This document shows positions 53,521 to 61,571 of a stretch of 64,000 bases of DNA, piece by piece. Location: the NCBI GenBank assembly GCA_001544655.2, contig FCOD02000013.1:1-64000 (forward strand), read 5' to 3'. A program made the position numbers and the translations under genes. The stretch comes from Caballeronia turbans. Lineage in GTDB: Bacteria; Pseudomonadota; Gammaproteobacteria; Burkholderiales; Burkholderiaceae. Within the stretch, counting starts at the first letter, position 1. Every line of letters starts with the position of its first letter. The notes below the pieces were generated by a model. That model worked only from the letters and a program-made list of their open reading frames with translations, had not been told where the DNA came from and ran no database searches.

Positions 53521-54003
53521 TCACACGGTCCACGTATGAATAACGAGCGCGTTCTCCTTGCGATGAAGCAACTGAAGATCGAGCACATCGAGCGGGTTGA
53601 TCGGACGAATGCCTTCGATGAGCGACGCCTCGCCGTGTCCGTAGAGAGCCTGCAATGCGAAGCGGCATGCGTAGACCTTCCCGCCTTCAGCCATGAACTT
53701 CTGAAGCTGCTTGTTGAAGTTGAGATGGCCGGGGAACGCTTCGTCGCCGAGCGTCGGGAAGCCGCGTTGCAGGCCGAGCGTCACGCCCGGTCCATAGAGC
53801 AGCACGGAGGTGTCGAATCCCTTGCGTTGCAGACGCGTGGCTTGCAGCAGATTCACGAAGCCGATCGAGCCTTCGAATGCGACCGTATGAAACGTGACGA
53901 GTGCTTTCTCGCCAGGTTCGGCCTTCACGTCTTCGAAAACTTTCTCTTCGTAGTCGACCAGAAAGTCGCCGTTCTTGTGAAGCGGTTGATTGACTGCGGG
54001 CAT
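53521..54003 (-). CDS. MSMEG_0572/sll0783-type nitrogen starvation protein (Nit1C), first gene of the operon
   Basis: This 160-residue protein ([80 protein letters not shown]) matches the sll0783/MSMEG_0572 family, with a DsrE-like fold and a single exposed Cys. It is always the lead gene of Nit1C clusters. The start [12 protein letters not shown] at 54003 has CGGAG upstream. A sigma-54 promoter lies about 70 bp upstream. Confidence 0.9.
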   Translation of the reverse strand: MPAVNQPLHKNGDFLVDYEEKVFEDVKAEPGEKALVTFHTVAFEGSIGFVNLLQATRLQRKGFDTSVLLYGPGVTLGLQRGFPTLGDEAFPGHLNFNKQLQKFMAEGGKVYACRFALQALYGHGEASLIEGIRPINPLDVLDLQLLHRKENALVIHTWTV

Positions 54004-54069
54004 GGCATTCTCCGATGTTGGGTTCACGTGTATACCGTCATGTTTCATCGCGACGGCGAACGCTCAAAC

Positions 54070-54084
54070 GCAACGGATATGCCA
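54070..54084 (-). promoter_or_regulatory. Sigma-54 (-24/-12) promoter of the Nit1C operon
   Basis: On the minus strand, TGGCAT (54084-54079), five bases, then TTGC (54073-54070) matches the RpoN consensus TGGCAC-N5-TTGC with one pyrimidine change and correct GG/GC spacing. Transcription would start near 54058, leaving a 55-nt leader before the ATG at 54003. A nitrogen-limitation activator (NtrC-type) would be required. Confidence 0.75.
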
Positions 54085-54093
54085 ATGATTGGC
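54081..54093. repeat. Perfect palindrome overlapping the -24 element
   Basis: GCCAAT-G-ATTGGC is a perfect 13-bp dyad whose left arm overlaps the -24 element of the sigma-54 promoter. It is well placed for a repressor or modulator. A second short dyad, GTGC-GCA-GCAC (54252-54262), lies in the enhancer region. Confidence 0.5.
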
Positions 54094-54101
54094 CCGTAAA
54101 A

Positions 54102-54120
54102 TGCAATCACTTTGCAATCA
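54102..54120. repeat. TGC(A/G)ATCA box pair next to the Nit1C promoter
   Basis: TGCAATCA occurs at 54102-54109 and 54113-54120, spaced 11 bp (one helical turn). This is the tandem direct-repeat arrangement bound by MocR-type regulators. Related boxes lie near the MocR gene start. Confidence 0.6.
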
Positions 54121-54280
54121 AGCAAAACAAACTTGCATGCGCGACACGAAAAATTCTCGTGCAAGCCGTTGCGGACGGCCTTTCGTAGTCGTGCACGGGA
54201 GCCTTGCCGAGCGAGGCGCGCACGCTTTCAGCGCAGGAAAGCCTGTGCGTGGTGCGCAGCACACTGACGATGTGCATGGA

Positions 54281-54320
54281 TGCGATCAATGCAATCAACT
54301 GCGATCAGCGCATGCGATCT
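54281..54320. repeat. Four-copy TGC(A/G)ATC(A/T) array before the MocR gene
   Basis: TGCGATCA (54281-54288), TGCAATCA (54290-54297), TGCGATCA (54300-54307) and TGCGATCT (54313-54320) are direct repeats 9-13 bp apart. With the pair at 54102-54120 they suggest one regulator controlling both divergent units. The MocR start codon is 64 bp away. Confidence 0.65.
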
Positions 54321-54383
54321 CTTTTCTTTTGATTGATTTGTCATGCTAAGGTGAATCGAACCTTCGCCGAGGACATCGCGGTC

Positions 54384-55775
54384 ATGAATCAGCCGGCGCA
54401 TCACTGGATCAGAAAGCTCGAGGAGAGTAGAAAGCCCGCTTATCTGACGATTCCCGATCTGATCGAAGAAGACCTTGCCACCGGGCGATTGCGGCCACGT
54501 GACCGATTGCCGGGTTTGCGCGATCTCGCCGACCTGCTCGGCCTCAACTACACGACGGTCGCGCGTGCGTACGCGGAAGCGCGCAAGCGCGGCCTGCTCG
54601 ATGCGCGCGCGGGTAGCGGAACCTTCGCGCGCGGCAGGACGCCGACGTTGCCGCTCGCGGGGGGCGGCGGCGTCGAGATGTCGATGAACATGCCGCCCGA
54701 ACCACCGCTGTTGGCAGCGCGACTGCGCGCGTCGGCGGCGAGCCTGATGGAGCGTGCCGATCCGTTTCAGTTGTTGCGTTATCAGGATTTCGGCGGAACG
54801 GCGGCGGATCGCGCGGCGGGACGCGAATGGCTTCGGAAACGCGTTCCGGATTGCGATGTCGATAACGTGCTCGTTTGTCCGGGCATTCATGGCGCGCTCG
54901 TTGCGCTGGTGTCGCAGCTTGCGCGGCCGGGCGAGATCATCTGTCTGGATTCGCTCGCTTATCCCGGGATCAAGGCGATTGCTTCGCAACTAGGCGTGCG
55001 CTTGCAGGCCTTGCCCCGCGATGACGAAGGCCCGTTGCCGCATGCGTTCGAAGCGTTGTGCAAGACGGAGAAGCCGGGAGCGTTCTACTGCAATCCCACG
55101 CTGCAGAACCCGAGCACATTGACGCTTACGCTGCAGCGGCGCGAAGCCCTTGCCGATGTGGCCTTGCGTTACAACGTGCCGATCATCGAAGACGAGCCTT
55201 ACGGCATGTTGCCTTTCGACGCGCCCGCCACGCTCGCGCAACTCGCGCCCGAACTGACGTATCACGTGACCGGCTTATCGAAGACGCTGGGCGCGGGGTT
55301 GCGCGTGGCATATCTCAAAGCGCCTACGCTGCGGCAGACGCAGCGGATCGCGGGAGCATTGCGTGCGACGACGGTCATGCCGAGCCCTTTCACCGTCCTC
55401 CTCGCGACCCAATGGGTCAACGACGGCACGGCTTCAGACGTGCTCGAAGCTATTCGCGAGGAGGCATCGGCCAGACAGGCGATCGCGTCGGACGAGCTTC
55501 GAGGCTTCGCGTTCGACGCCGACCCGCACGGGTTTCATCTGTGGCTGCCCGTGCCTTCGATGTGTGACTGGAGTGCGCCGGAATTGGCCCTCCAGTTGCG
55601 CAATCAAGGCATCGGCGCGGTGGCCGGGGCCGCATTTTCCGCAGATGGGAATCCGCCGAATGCGCTGCGGTTATGTCTCGGTGGACCTCAGAACCGGGAA
55701 GATTGCCGCGAAGCGCTAAGGCGCGTCGCCGATATGATGGGCGATCCGCATCATCTGCATATGCCGACGCTTTGA
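54384..55775 (+). CDS. MocR-type GntR/aminotransferase regulator, divergent from the Nit1C operon
   Basis: This 463-residue protein has a GntR winged helix (about 15-80: KPAYLTIPDLIEEDLATGRL...GLRDLADLLGLNYTTVARAYAEARKRGLL) and a fold-type I aminotransferase-like domain. The domain contains IIEDEPYGMLPFD (Asp contact to PLP) and HVTGLSKTLGAGLRVAYLK (Lys Schiff base). The start at 54384 (MNQPAHHW) is used. It is divergent from the Nit1C operon, and direct repeats flank both starts, so it is the probable local regulator. Confidence 0.88.
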   Translation: MNQPAHHWIRKLEESRKPAYLTIPDLIEEDLATGRLRPRDRLPGLRDLADLLGLNYTTVARAYAEARKRGLLDARAGSGTFARGRTPTLPLAGGGGVEMSMNMPPEPPLLAARLRASAASLMERADPFQLLRYQDFGGTAADRAAGREWLRKRVPDCDVDNVLVCPGIHGALVALVSQLARPGEIICLDSLAYPGIKAIASQLGVRLQALPRDDEGPLPHAFEALCKTEKPGAFYCNPTLQNPSTLTLTLQRREALADVALRYNVPIIEDEPYGMLPFDAPATLAQLAPELTYHVTGLSKTLGAGLRVAYLKAPTLRQTQRIAGALRATTVMPSPFTVLLATQWVNDGTASDVLEAIREEASARQAIASDELRGFAFDADPHGFHLWLPVPSMCDWSAPELALQLRNQGIGAVAGAAFSADGNPPNALRLCLGGPQNREDCREALRRVADMMGDPHHLHMPTL

Positions 55776-56126
55776 AAACGCGCTATCGCCTAAGTGAACG
55801 GGCGATTCGACCCGCAGCGGTCTCTTGCGGATACCGCGCGCAAAGCCCACAAAGCAGCCCTCACGCGCCACCGTGCGACCGTCACGCGCTTCGCCTTGCA
55901 TGGCAGGAGCTTCATAGCTGCCGCCTGAGCGTTCGACGAGATTCTCCTTCAAGTCATTGAGCATCATCACGGCCTGCCGCGCGTCGATCTGAGTCCGAAG
56001 CCCGCAAGCGAACACCAATTCGCGGATAAGCAAACCACCGATTGCCGCCCCATGTCGCAACTCGGTGCGGTCATGCACGAAGACGAGGCCGCCAGGACAT
56101 CTGTGGTGCACCACATATTTCGATAC
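55716..56126 (-). CDS. Possible small hypothetical protein
   Basis: The 543-bp gap between the MocR and ABC-transporter genes contains a minus-strand frame open from 56201 to 55716 with fairly GC-rich third positions. A GTG at 56126 would give about 136 residues with no recognisable family. The sigma-54 element at 56185-56199 lies at the upstream end of this frame. It overlaps the end of the MocR gene by 60 bp. I regard it as only possible. Confidence 0.25.
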   Translation of the reverse strand, partial: VSKYVVHHRCPGGLVFVHDRTELRHGAAIGGLLIRELVFACGLRTQIDARQAVMMLNDLKENLVERSGGSYEAPAMQGEARDGRTVAREGCFVGFARGIRKRPLRVESPVHLGDSAFSKRRHMQMMRIAHHIGDAP

Positions 56127-56184
56127 GGCGGCTCGTGTGCCGCATGAACGCCGGTTCGTCGGGGATGGCGGCGCGATGGATCGT

Positions 56185-56199
56185 TGGCATACCACTTGC
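56185..56199 (+). promoter_or_regulatory. Sigma-54 (-24/-12) promoter of the ABC transporter operon
   Basis: TGGCAT (56185-56190), five bases (ACCAC), then TTGC (56196-56199, followed by A) matches TGGCAC-N5-TTGCA. Transcription would begin near 56211, about 108 bp before the substrate-binding-protein ATG. RpoN control is common for amino-acid uptake under nitrogen limitation. Confidence 0.7.
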
Positions 56200-56318
56200 A
56201 TATTCCGAAGTCGATTTCATCGGTACTCGAACGAATCGTCCATTCGACGATCGCCAACCAGCGACCGCGCATGCATCGAACGCCGTGCGCGCCATCGCAA
56301 ACATCAAAGAGGCCTCTC

Positions 56319-57188
56319 ATGTCAGCCTGTCTCACCCGTCGCGATGCTCGTCAGTCGAAACAGCGCACCGCCGTCACGCTTCTTCGCTCGTGCGCGCTCA
56401 TGCTCGTCGCGACGTTCGGCCTGAGCCAGGCGGCTCATGCAGCGGGCGCGGAGGAAATCAAGGCGCGGGGCTATCTGAGCGTCGCGACCGAGGACGACTA
56501 CAACCCGTTCGAATTCGTCGAGAACGGCAAGAACACGGGCTATGACAACGACCTGCTCGCGCTGATGCGCAAGAAGCTCGGCGTCGACGTCAAACAACAG
56601 GTGATGCCGTGGTCCGGCATCCTGCCCGGCGTCACGACGGGCAAGTACGACATGGCATTGAGCGCGGTGCTCGTCACCGAAGAGCGCAAGAAGAACTTCG
56701 ACTTCGCGTCGCCGACCTGCGAGGCCGTCACCGTGTATGCGACCAAGAAGGGCGCCCCGATCAAGACCGCCGACGATCTCGTCGGCAAGGTCGTGGGCGC
56801 GGAAACGGGCAGCGCGATGCTGGCGGACCTCAAGTCCTTCAACGAGGAACTGAAAAAGAAGCACGGCGGCAACGGTCTCAAGCAGATCGTCGAGTATCAG
56901 TCGTATCCGGAGGCTTATCAGGATCTCGGGCTCGGTCGCGTCGATGCGGTCGCGAATACGCAGATCAGCCTGAACTCGCTCGTGAAGACGCGCCCGGACG
57001 TGTTCGTCGTCGGCCAGGCGATCGGCAAGCCGACCTATATCGCGTGGGCCGTGAAAAAGGGCAATACCGACGTGCTGAAGATAGTCGATGCCGCTTTGCT
57101 CGAACTGCGCAAGAGCGGCGAGATGTACCAGCTCCAGCAGAAGTGGCTCGGCGCGAGCTACAAGGACATGCCGCAGTCGGTCAACTGA
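56319..57188 (+). CDS. Polar amino-acid-type ABC transporter substrate-binding protein
   Basis: This 289-residue periplasmic protein has a long signal sequence (about 1-42, ending GLSQAAHAAGA) followed by a PBP2 cluster 3 domain. Markers are IKARGYLSVATEDDYNPFEFVENGKNTGYDNDLL, VMPWSGILPGVTTGKYDMAL and FDFASPTCEAVTVYA. The start at 56319 has AGAGG upstream. It begins a four-gene operon with two permeases and an ATPase. The ligand is probably an amino acid or related nitrogenous compound. Confidence 0.92.
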   Translation: MSACLTRRDARQSKQRTAVTLLRSCALMLVATFGLSQAAHAAGAEEIKARGYLSVATEDDYNPFEFVENGKNTGYDNDLLALMRKKLGVDVKQQVMPWSGILPGVTTGKYDMALSAVLVTEERKKNFDFASPTCEAVTVYATKKGAPIKTADDLVGKVVGAETGSAMLADLKSFNEELKKKHGGNGLKQIVEYQSYPEAYQDLGLGRVDAVANTQISLNSLVKTRPDVFVVGQAIGKPTYIAWAVKKGNTDVLKIVDAALLELRKSGEMYQLQQKWLGASYKDMPQSVN

Positions 57189-57215
57189 CCTTTACGCCCA
57201 TATCATCCCGCATCG

Positions 57216-57860
57216 ATGAACGCCTTCGATTACTGGAGCATCGCGCAAGGAGCGCTGGAGACCGTGCTTCTCTCGGTCGCCAGCATCGTGCTCGGCGTGC
57301 CGCTGGGACTCGGCCTCGCGTTGATCCGCTGGGCGCGCGTGCCGTATCTCAACCGCATCGTGCTCGCGTACGTGAGCCTCATCCGCTCGTGTCCCGCCGT
57401 GACGCTGACGCTGCTGATCTTCTTCGCGCTGCCGCAGTTCGGCATCTCGCTTGACCCGACGCCCGCCGCGATCCTCGCGCTCACCATCAGCACTGCGGCG
57501 TTCAACTGCGAAATCTGGCGCGCCGCGCTGATCAACTTTCCGCGCGACCAGTACGATGCCGCCCTCGCCTTCGCGATGCCGCGCAGCCTGCGGTTCCGGC
57601 GCATCGTGTTGCCGCAGCTCTGGCGCGCGAGCCTTCCGGGTCTCGTCAACGAGATGACCCTGCAGATCAAGTCGACGCCCGCGGTCGCGGTCATCGGCAT
57701 CGTCGAAATCACGCGCGCGGCCTTGCGTGTGGGCGCGCGCACCTATGATCCGCTGCCGCCCTTCGTGTTCGCGCTGGTGCTCTACGGACTTATCGTGTTC
57801 GTGCTGATCCGGGCACAGCGCGTGATCGAGCGTCGCCAGCCCGTGGAGGCCCGCGCATGA
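57216..57860 (+). CDS. Amino-acid-type ABC transporter permease 1
   Basis: This 214-residue HisM/GlnP-type permease has about five membrane helices. The EAA-type ATPase-contact loop reads RDQYDAALAFAMPRSLRFRRIVLPQL, and YVSLIRSCPAVTLTLLIFFALPQFG is the typical first-half signature (RGTP region). Its stop overlaps the next ATG (ATGA). Confidence 0.92.
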   Translation: MNAFDYWSIAQGALETVLLSVASIVLGVPLGLGLALIRWARVPYLNRIVLAYVSLIRSCPAVTLTLLIFFALPQFGISLDPTPAAILALTISTAAFNCEIWRAALINFPRDQYDAALAFAMPRSLRFRRIVLPQLWRASLPGLVNEMTLQIKSTPAVAVIGIVEITRAALRVGARTYDPLPPFVFALVLYGLIVFVLIRAQRVIERRQPVEARA

Positions 57861-58516
57861 CGGAACACTTTCTGATCGTCTGGCAGCAGCGCGCGGACGT
57901 GCTTTCGGGTTTGCTCGACACGCTCGGACTGCTCGCGGTCGCCGCACTCGCGTCGCTCCTGCTGGGCGCGCTGCTCGCACCCGCGCTCATGTCGAAGCGC
58001 CCGGCCATCGCGCACATCGCCGTGCTGTATGTCGATGCGATGCGCTGCGCGCCCTTCCTGTTGTTCGTCTATCTGATCTATTTCGGGCTGCCGAGCGCGG
58101 GCATTCGCCTGTCGAACTGGTGGGCCGGCGCCATCGCGCTGATTCTCTACAACACCGCCTACATGGCCGAGCTGCTGCGCGGCGCGTGGGCCGGCCTGCC
58201 CGCGCCGATGATCGAAGCCGCGCGCGCGTACGGCTTTCACGGCTTCGGCCTGGTTCGCCGCATCATCCTGCCTCAGGTCTTCACAGTCGCCTTGCCGATG
58301 ATCGGCAACCAGCTCGTGCAGATCGTGAAGGACAGCGCGTTTCTCACGGTGATCGCGGTCGGCGAGCTGACGCATCAGATGAACGGCATTCAGGCGACCT
58401 ATTTCATCCCGTTCGCCGCGTTCATCACGGCCGTGCTGCTTTACTGGGCCATATGCCTCGTGATCGAAGGCGGCAGCGGATTACTGTCCAGATTTGCCGA
58501 GGAACGCAGAGCATGA
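57857..58516 (+). CDS. Amino-acid-type ABC transporter permease 2
   Basis: This 219-residue paralogue of the previous permease has YVDAMRCAPFLLFVYLIYFGLPSAG in the first half and an EAA-type loop in PMIEAARAYGFHGFGLVRRIILPQV. GGAGG precedes the start. The stop overlaps the ATPase start (ATGA), so the genes are translationally coupled. The heterodimer should form the inner-membrane channel. Confidence 0.92.
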   Translation: MTEHFLIVWQQRADVLSGLLDTLGLLAVAALASLLLGALLAPALMSKRPAIAHIAVLYVDAMRCAPFLLFVYLIYFGLPSAGIRLSNWWAGAIALILYNTAYMAELLRGAWAGLPAPMIEAARAYGFHGFGLVRRIILPQVFTVALPMIGNQLVQIVKDSAFLTVIAVGELTHQMNGIQATYFIPFAAFITAVLLYWAICLVIEGGSGLLSRFAEERRA

Positions 58517-59388
58517 ACATTTCGAACGACGTCCCGGTCACCATCATGCGCGCGACCGACGCAGCCGGAGCATCGTCCGGCCTCGCGAGCGGCGCGGCGA
58601 GCCAGGCGGCGCTTACGGTCCTGCAACTCAACGGCATATCGAAGTCGTTCGGCGAGAATCACGTGCTGCGCGATGTCTCGCTCACCGTGCACAAGGGCGA
58701 GACCGTATGCCTGCTGGGACCGTCGGGCTGTGGCAAGTCCACGCTGCTGCGCTGCGTGAACTGGCTGGAAATTCCCGATGCCGGCACGGTCCACGTATCC
58801 GGCCGGCGCATGGGCCTGCGCGAAGGCTCGTCGATCAAGATGAACGATGCCGAACTCGCGCGTTCGCGCGCGCGCATCGGCATGGTGTTTCAACATTTCG
58901 CGCTCTGGCCGCATCTGACGGTGCTGCAGAACGTGATGGAAGCGCCGTTGCACGTGCTCGGACTTCCACGCGACGTAGTGCACGCGGAAGCCGAGCGCCT
59001 GCTTGAACGCGTCGGCCTCGCGGCCAAGATGGATGCGTATCCGTCGCGGCTGTCGGGCGGCCAGAAGCAGCGCGTGGGCATTGCGCGCGCACTGGCCATG
59101 AAGCCCGACATCCTGCTCTTCGACGAACCCACCAGCGCGCTCGATCCGATGCTCGTCGGCGAAGTGCTGAGCGTGATGCGCTCGCTCGCGCAGGAAGGCG
59201 CGACCATGGTCATCGTCACGCACGAGATGGAGTTCGCGCGGCAGGTGGCGAGCCGCGTCGTGTTCATGGACGCGGGACAGGTGATCGAAAGCGCGCCGCC
59301 CGAGCAGTTCTTCGACGCGCCGCAGACGCCGCGCGCGCGGCAGTTTCTTGCGCGCTTTCGCTCGCCGCATCACGCGGCCGAAGACTGA
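58513..59388 (+). CDS. Amino-acid-type ABC transporter ATP-binding protein
   Basis: This 291-residue ATPase has Walker A (LLGPSGCGKST), Q-loop (GMVFQHFALWPHLTV), signature LSGGQKQRVGIARAL, Walker B DILLFDEPTSALDP and H-loop (VIVTHEMEFARQV). The residues match GlnQ/HisP-type polar amino-acid importers. An N-terminal extension of about 30 residues is Ala/Gly/Ser-rich. It closes the operon, followed by a 15-bp hairpin. Confidence 0.95.
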   Translation: MNISNDVPVTIMRATDAAGASSGLASGAASQAALTVLQLNGISKSFGENHVLRDVSLTVHKGETVCLLGPSGCGKSTLLRCVNWLEIPDAGTVHVSGRRMGLREGSSIKMNDAELARSRARIGMVFQHFALWPHLTVLQNVMEAPLHVLGLPRDVVHAEAERLLERVGLAAKMDAYPSRLSGGQKQRVGIARALAMKPDILLFDEPTSALDPMLVGEVLSVMRSLAQEGATMVIVTHEMEFARQVASRVVFMDAGQVIESAPPEQFFDAPQTPRARQFLARFRSPHHAAED

Positions 59389-59413
59389 GCGAGTCTTCCG
59401 GACGCGCCTGACG

Positions 59414-59455
59414 TTCAGACTCGTCGCGGCCTGCATGCGCCGCGACGAGTCTGAG
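59414..59455. terminator. Long perfect hairpin between convergent operons
   Basis: CAGACTCGTCGCGGC (59416-59430) and its exact complement (59439-59453) flank an 8-nt loop, and one more T-A pair extends the stem. No T-run follows on either strand. It lies between the ABC ATPase and the PhyH-like gene and probably acts as a bidirectional terminator or transcript end. Confidence 0.65.
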
Positions 59456-59460
59456 CGGAT

Positions 59461-60291
59461 TCATTGCGGCGCAGCCATGTCCGCGGCCTGCCTGACTTCA
59501 CCGTCCTTGTACTTGCCCCAGGTTTGCGCCAGTTCGCTCATCGACCGCGGATCGCAGTCGTATTCGGGCAAGGTGTCGGCATCCCAGTGACCGAAGCGAT
59601 CGACGCCGCGCACGAGCGTCGCCCGACGTCGGCCGGTGACGGATCGCACATGCGCCGGCACATAGAAGAACGCGAAGCCGATGCGCCGATCATCCGAGCG
59701 ATTCGGCAACGAACTGTGCGCGGTGCGTTCGTGATGCATCGAAAATTCGCCCGGCTCAAGCGGCATTTCGACCGCCAGGTTTTCGTCGATGTCGACGAGC
59801 GTCTGCCCCTTGGCGAGCATGTTGTCCTTCGCGTACGTCTCGACGTGCTTGAGGTCCGGCCCGCTGTGCGAGCCGGGCAGCACGCGCAGCACGCCGTTGA
59901 CCGAATTCGCCGGCGTGAGCGCGACCCACACGGTCACTTCCTCGTGCGGCGTCAGCCCGAAATACGTCGAGTCCTGATGCCAGGACACATAGCGCGGATC
60001 ACGACCGTTTTTAGCGAAGATCGACGCGCCGAACAGCATGATGTCCGGCCCGATGAGATCCTCGACCGCATCCAGAATGGCCGGATGACGGCCGAGTTCG
60101 ACGATCGCCGGCAAGGCCAGATGACCTTTGATCTTGAGCGTCCTGTTGACGTCCTCGCCGGAGGACGCCTCGTACCGTTCGATGATGCGGCGATACTCCG
60201 CCGCCTCGTGCGCGTCGATCGCGCGCATCGGATAGACATAGCCGTGCTGCTTGAAGTGCGCGACCTGCGCTTCGGTGAGATGCTTCGTCAT
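59461..60291 (-). CDS. PhyH-like Fe(II)/2-oxoglutarate dioxygenase
   Basis: This 276-residue protein of the phytanoyl-CoA dioxygenase family has HQD in VSWHQDSTYFGL (HxD facial triad) and a distal His in HHERTAHSSLPNRSD with Arg for 2-oxoglutarate. The ITXFKQHGYVYP-type N-terminus (AQVAHFKQHGYVYPMRA) is standard. It would hydroxylate an unknown small substrate. The start at 60291 (MTKHLTEAQ) is used. It is the last gene of the heterocycle-type operon, 74 bp after the amidase. Confidence 0.85.
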   Translation of the reverse strand: MTKHLTEAQVAHFKQHGYVYPMRAIDAHEAAEYRRIIERYEASSGEDVNRTLKIKGHLALPAIVELGRHPAILDAVEDLIGPDIMLFGASIFAKNGRDPRYVSWHQDSTYFGLTPHEEVTVWVALTPANSVNGVLRVLPGSHSGPDLKHVETYAKDNMLAKGQTLVDIDENLAVEMPLEPGEFSMHHERTAHSSLPNRSDDRRIGFAFFYVPAHVRSVTGRRRATLVRGVDRFGHWDADTLPEYDCDPRSMSELAQTWGKYKDGEVRQAADMAAPQ

Positions 60292-60365
60292 GGACGTTCC
60301 TCTGAGTGTGCTTCGATCGGAAAGACGCTTGCTCGTCCGGCAACGGGTCGCGCCCGCGCGGACGC

Positions 60366-61571
60366 TTACCGCATGAGTTCGTGCACGGCGCGCGCGACGC
60401 GCAACACGCCTTCGTCCGCGCCGCGCGCGCCGATGACGGACACGCCGACCGGCGCGCTGCCGATGCGCGTCCACGGCATGCTCACCTGCGGCAGGCCTGC
60501 GAGACCGGCGACGCACAGCATCTGCTGCGCACGGGCGCGCGTGTGATCGACCGTTTGCGCCGATGCATCGGCGCGCGGCGCGCCGCCCGGCACCGTCGGA
60601 ACCAGCCAGTAGGTGCCTTGCGGCAGGGCTTCGGCCATTGCGTGGATCGCTTCAACGCGAAGCCGCTGCGCCTGCGCGATCTGCTCGCGCGTGATGGTCA
60701 GGCTCATCGCGAAGCGCGCGCCGACGTCCGCACCGAAGCTCGCCGAATGCTCGCGCGCCCACTTTCCGTATCGCTGGGCGATTTCCCCCGCCTGCAACAC
60801 GCGGAACGTCTGCGCCCAGTCAGGCAGCGGTGCCTGCGGCGCGACGAAGCTCACGCGCTCGCCGAGCGCCTCGATCGACGCCTCGAAGCGCGCCGCGACG
60901 GGCGCATCGACGCAGGCGAGCAGGTTGCGCGGCACGTGAACGGCGAATGCATCGTCGTTCGATCCGACGACGCTTTGCGCCAGTACCTCGAACATGAGCG
61001 CGAGAGTGTGCGGATCGCGCGCGAACCAGCCGACCGTGTCGAAGCTGTGCGCGAGCGTGAGACATCCGTCGGTCGCGATGCGGCCGTGCGTGGGCCGCAT
61101 GCCCCACACGCCGCAATAGCTAGCCGGCAGGCGCACGGAGCCGCCGCAATCGGTGCCGAGCGCGACGTCCGCATGACCCGCCGCGACTGCCACGACCGAC
61201 CCCGACGACGATCCGCCCGGCATGCGCGCCGGGTCCGCCGGATTCACGGGCGTGCCGTAGTGCGCGTTGACGCCGGCAAGGCTGTAGGTAAGTTCGTCGG
61301 TGACGGTCTTGCCGATCCACTGCGCGCCTTCTTCGAGCAGCGCACGCACGGCGAGTGCGGTGCGCGCGGCGACCGGCTGCTGATCGCGCCAGGCCGGATT
61401 GCCGCCGCCGGTGCGCAATCCGGCGATATCGAAGACATCCTTCACCGCGAGGCGCAAGGTCGCGAGCCGATCGCCGGTGCGCGGCGGCAGCGCGGCGGGC
61501 GGCAGCGAGGCGAAGCCATCGGCGACGAATGCGCCGTGGAGGCCTGCTTGCAGCAAATCGTTCCGCGTCAT
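60366..61571 (-). CDS. Amidase signature (AS) family amidase, AtzE/HpxY-like context
   Basis: This 401-residue amidase has the Lys-cisSer-Ser triad in AVKDVFD (Lys), GGSSSGSVVAVAAG (cis-Ser) and LGTDCGGSVRLPA (nucleophile Ser). It is short for the family. It follows the HpxZ-like gene with a 4-nt overlap (ATGA), a pairing seen in purine and s-triazine nitrogen pathways where AtzE/HpxY amidases act on oxalurate- or biuret-type substrates. The exact substrate is not certain. The start at 61571 (MTRNDLLQAG) is used. Confidence 0.85.
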   Translation of the reverse strand: MTRNDLLQAGLHGAFVADGFASLPPAALPPRTGDRLATLRLAVKDVFDIAGLRTGGGNPAWRDQQPVAARTALAVRALLEEGAQWIGKTVTDELTYSLAGVNAHYGTPVNPADPARMPGGSSSGSVVAVAAGHADVALGTDCGGSVRLPASYCGVWGMRPTHGRIATDGCLTLAHSFDTVGWFARDPHTLALMFEVLAQSVVGSNDDAFAVHVPRNLLACVDAPVAARFEASIEALGERVSFVAPQAPLPDWAQTFRVLQAGEIAQRYGKWAREHSASFGADVGARFAMSLTITREQIAQAQRLRVEAIHAMAEALPQGTYWLVPTVPGGAPRADASAQTVDHTRARAQQMLCVAGLAGLPQVSMPWTRIGSAPVGVSVIGARGADEGVLRVARAVHELMR

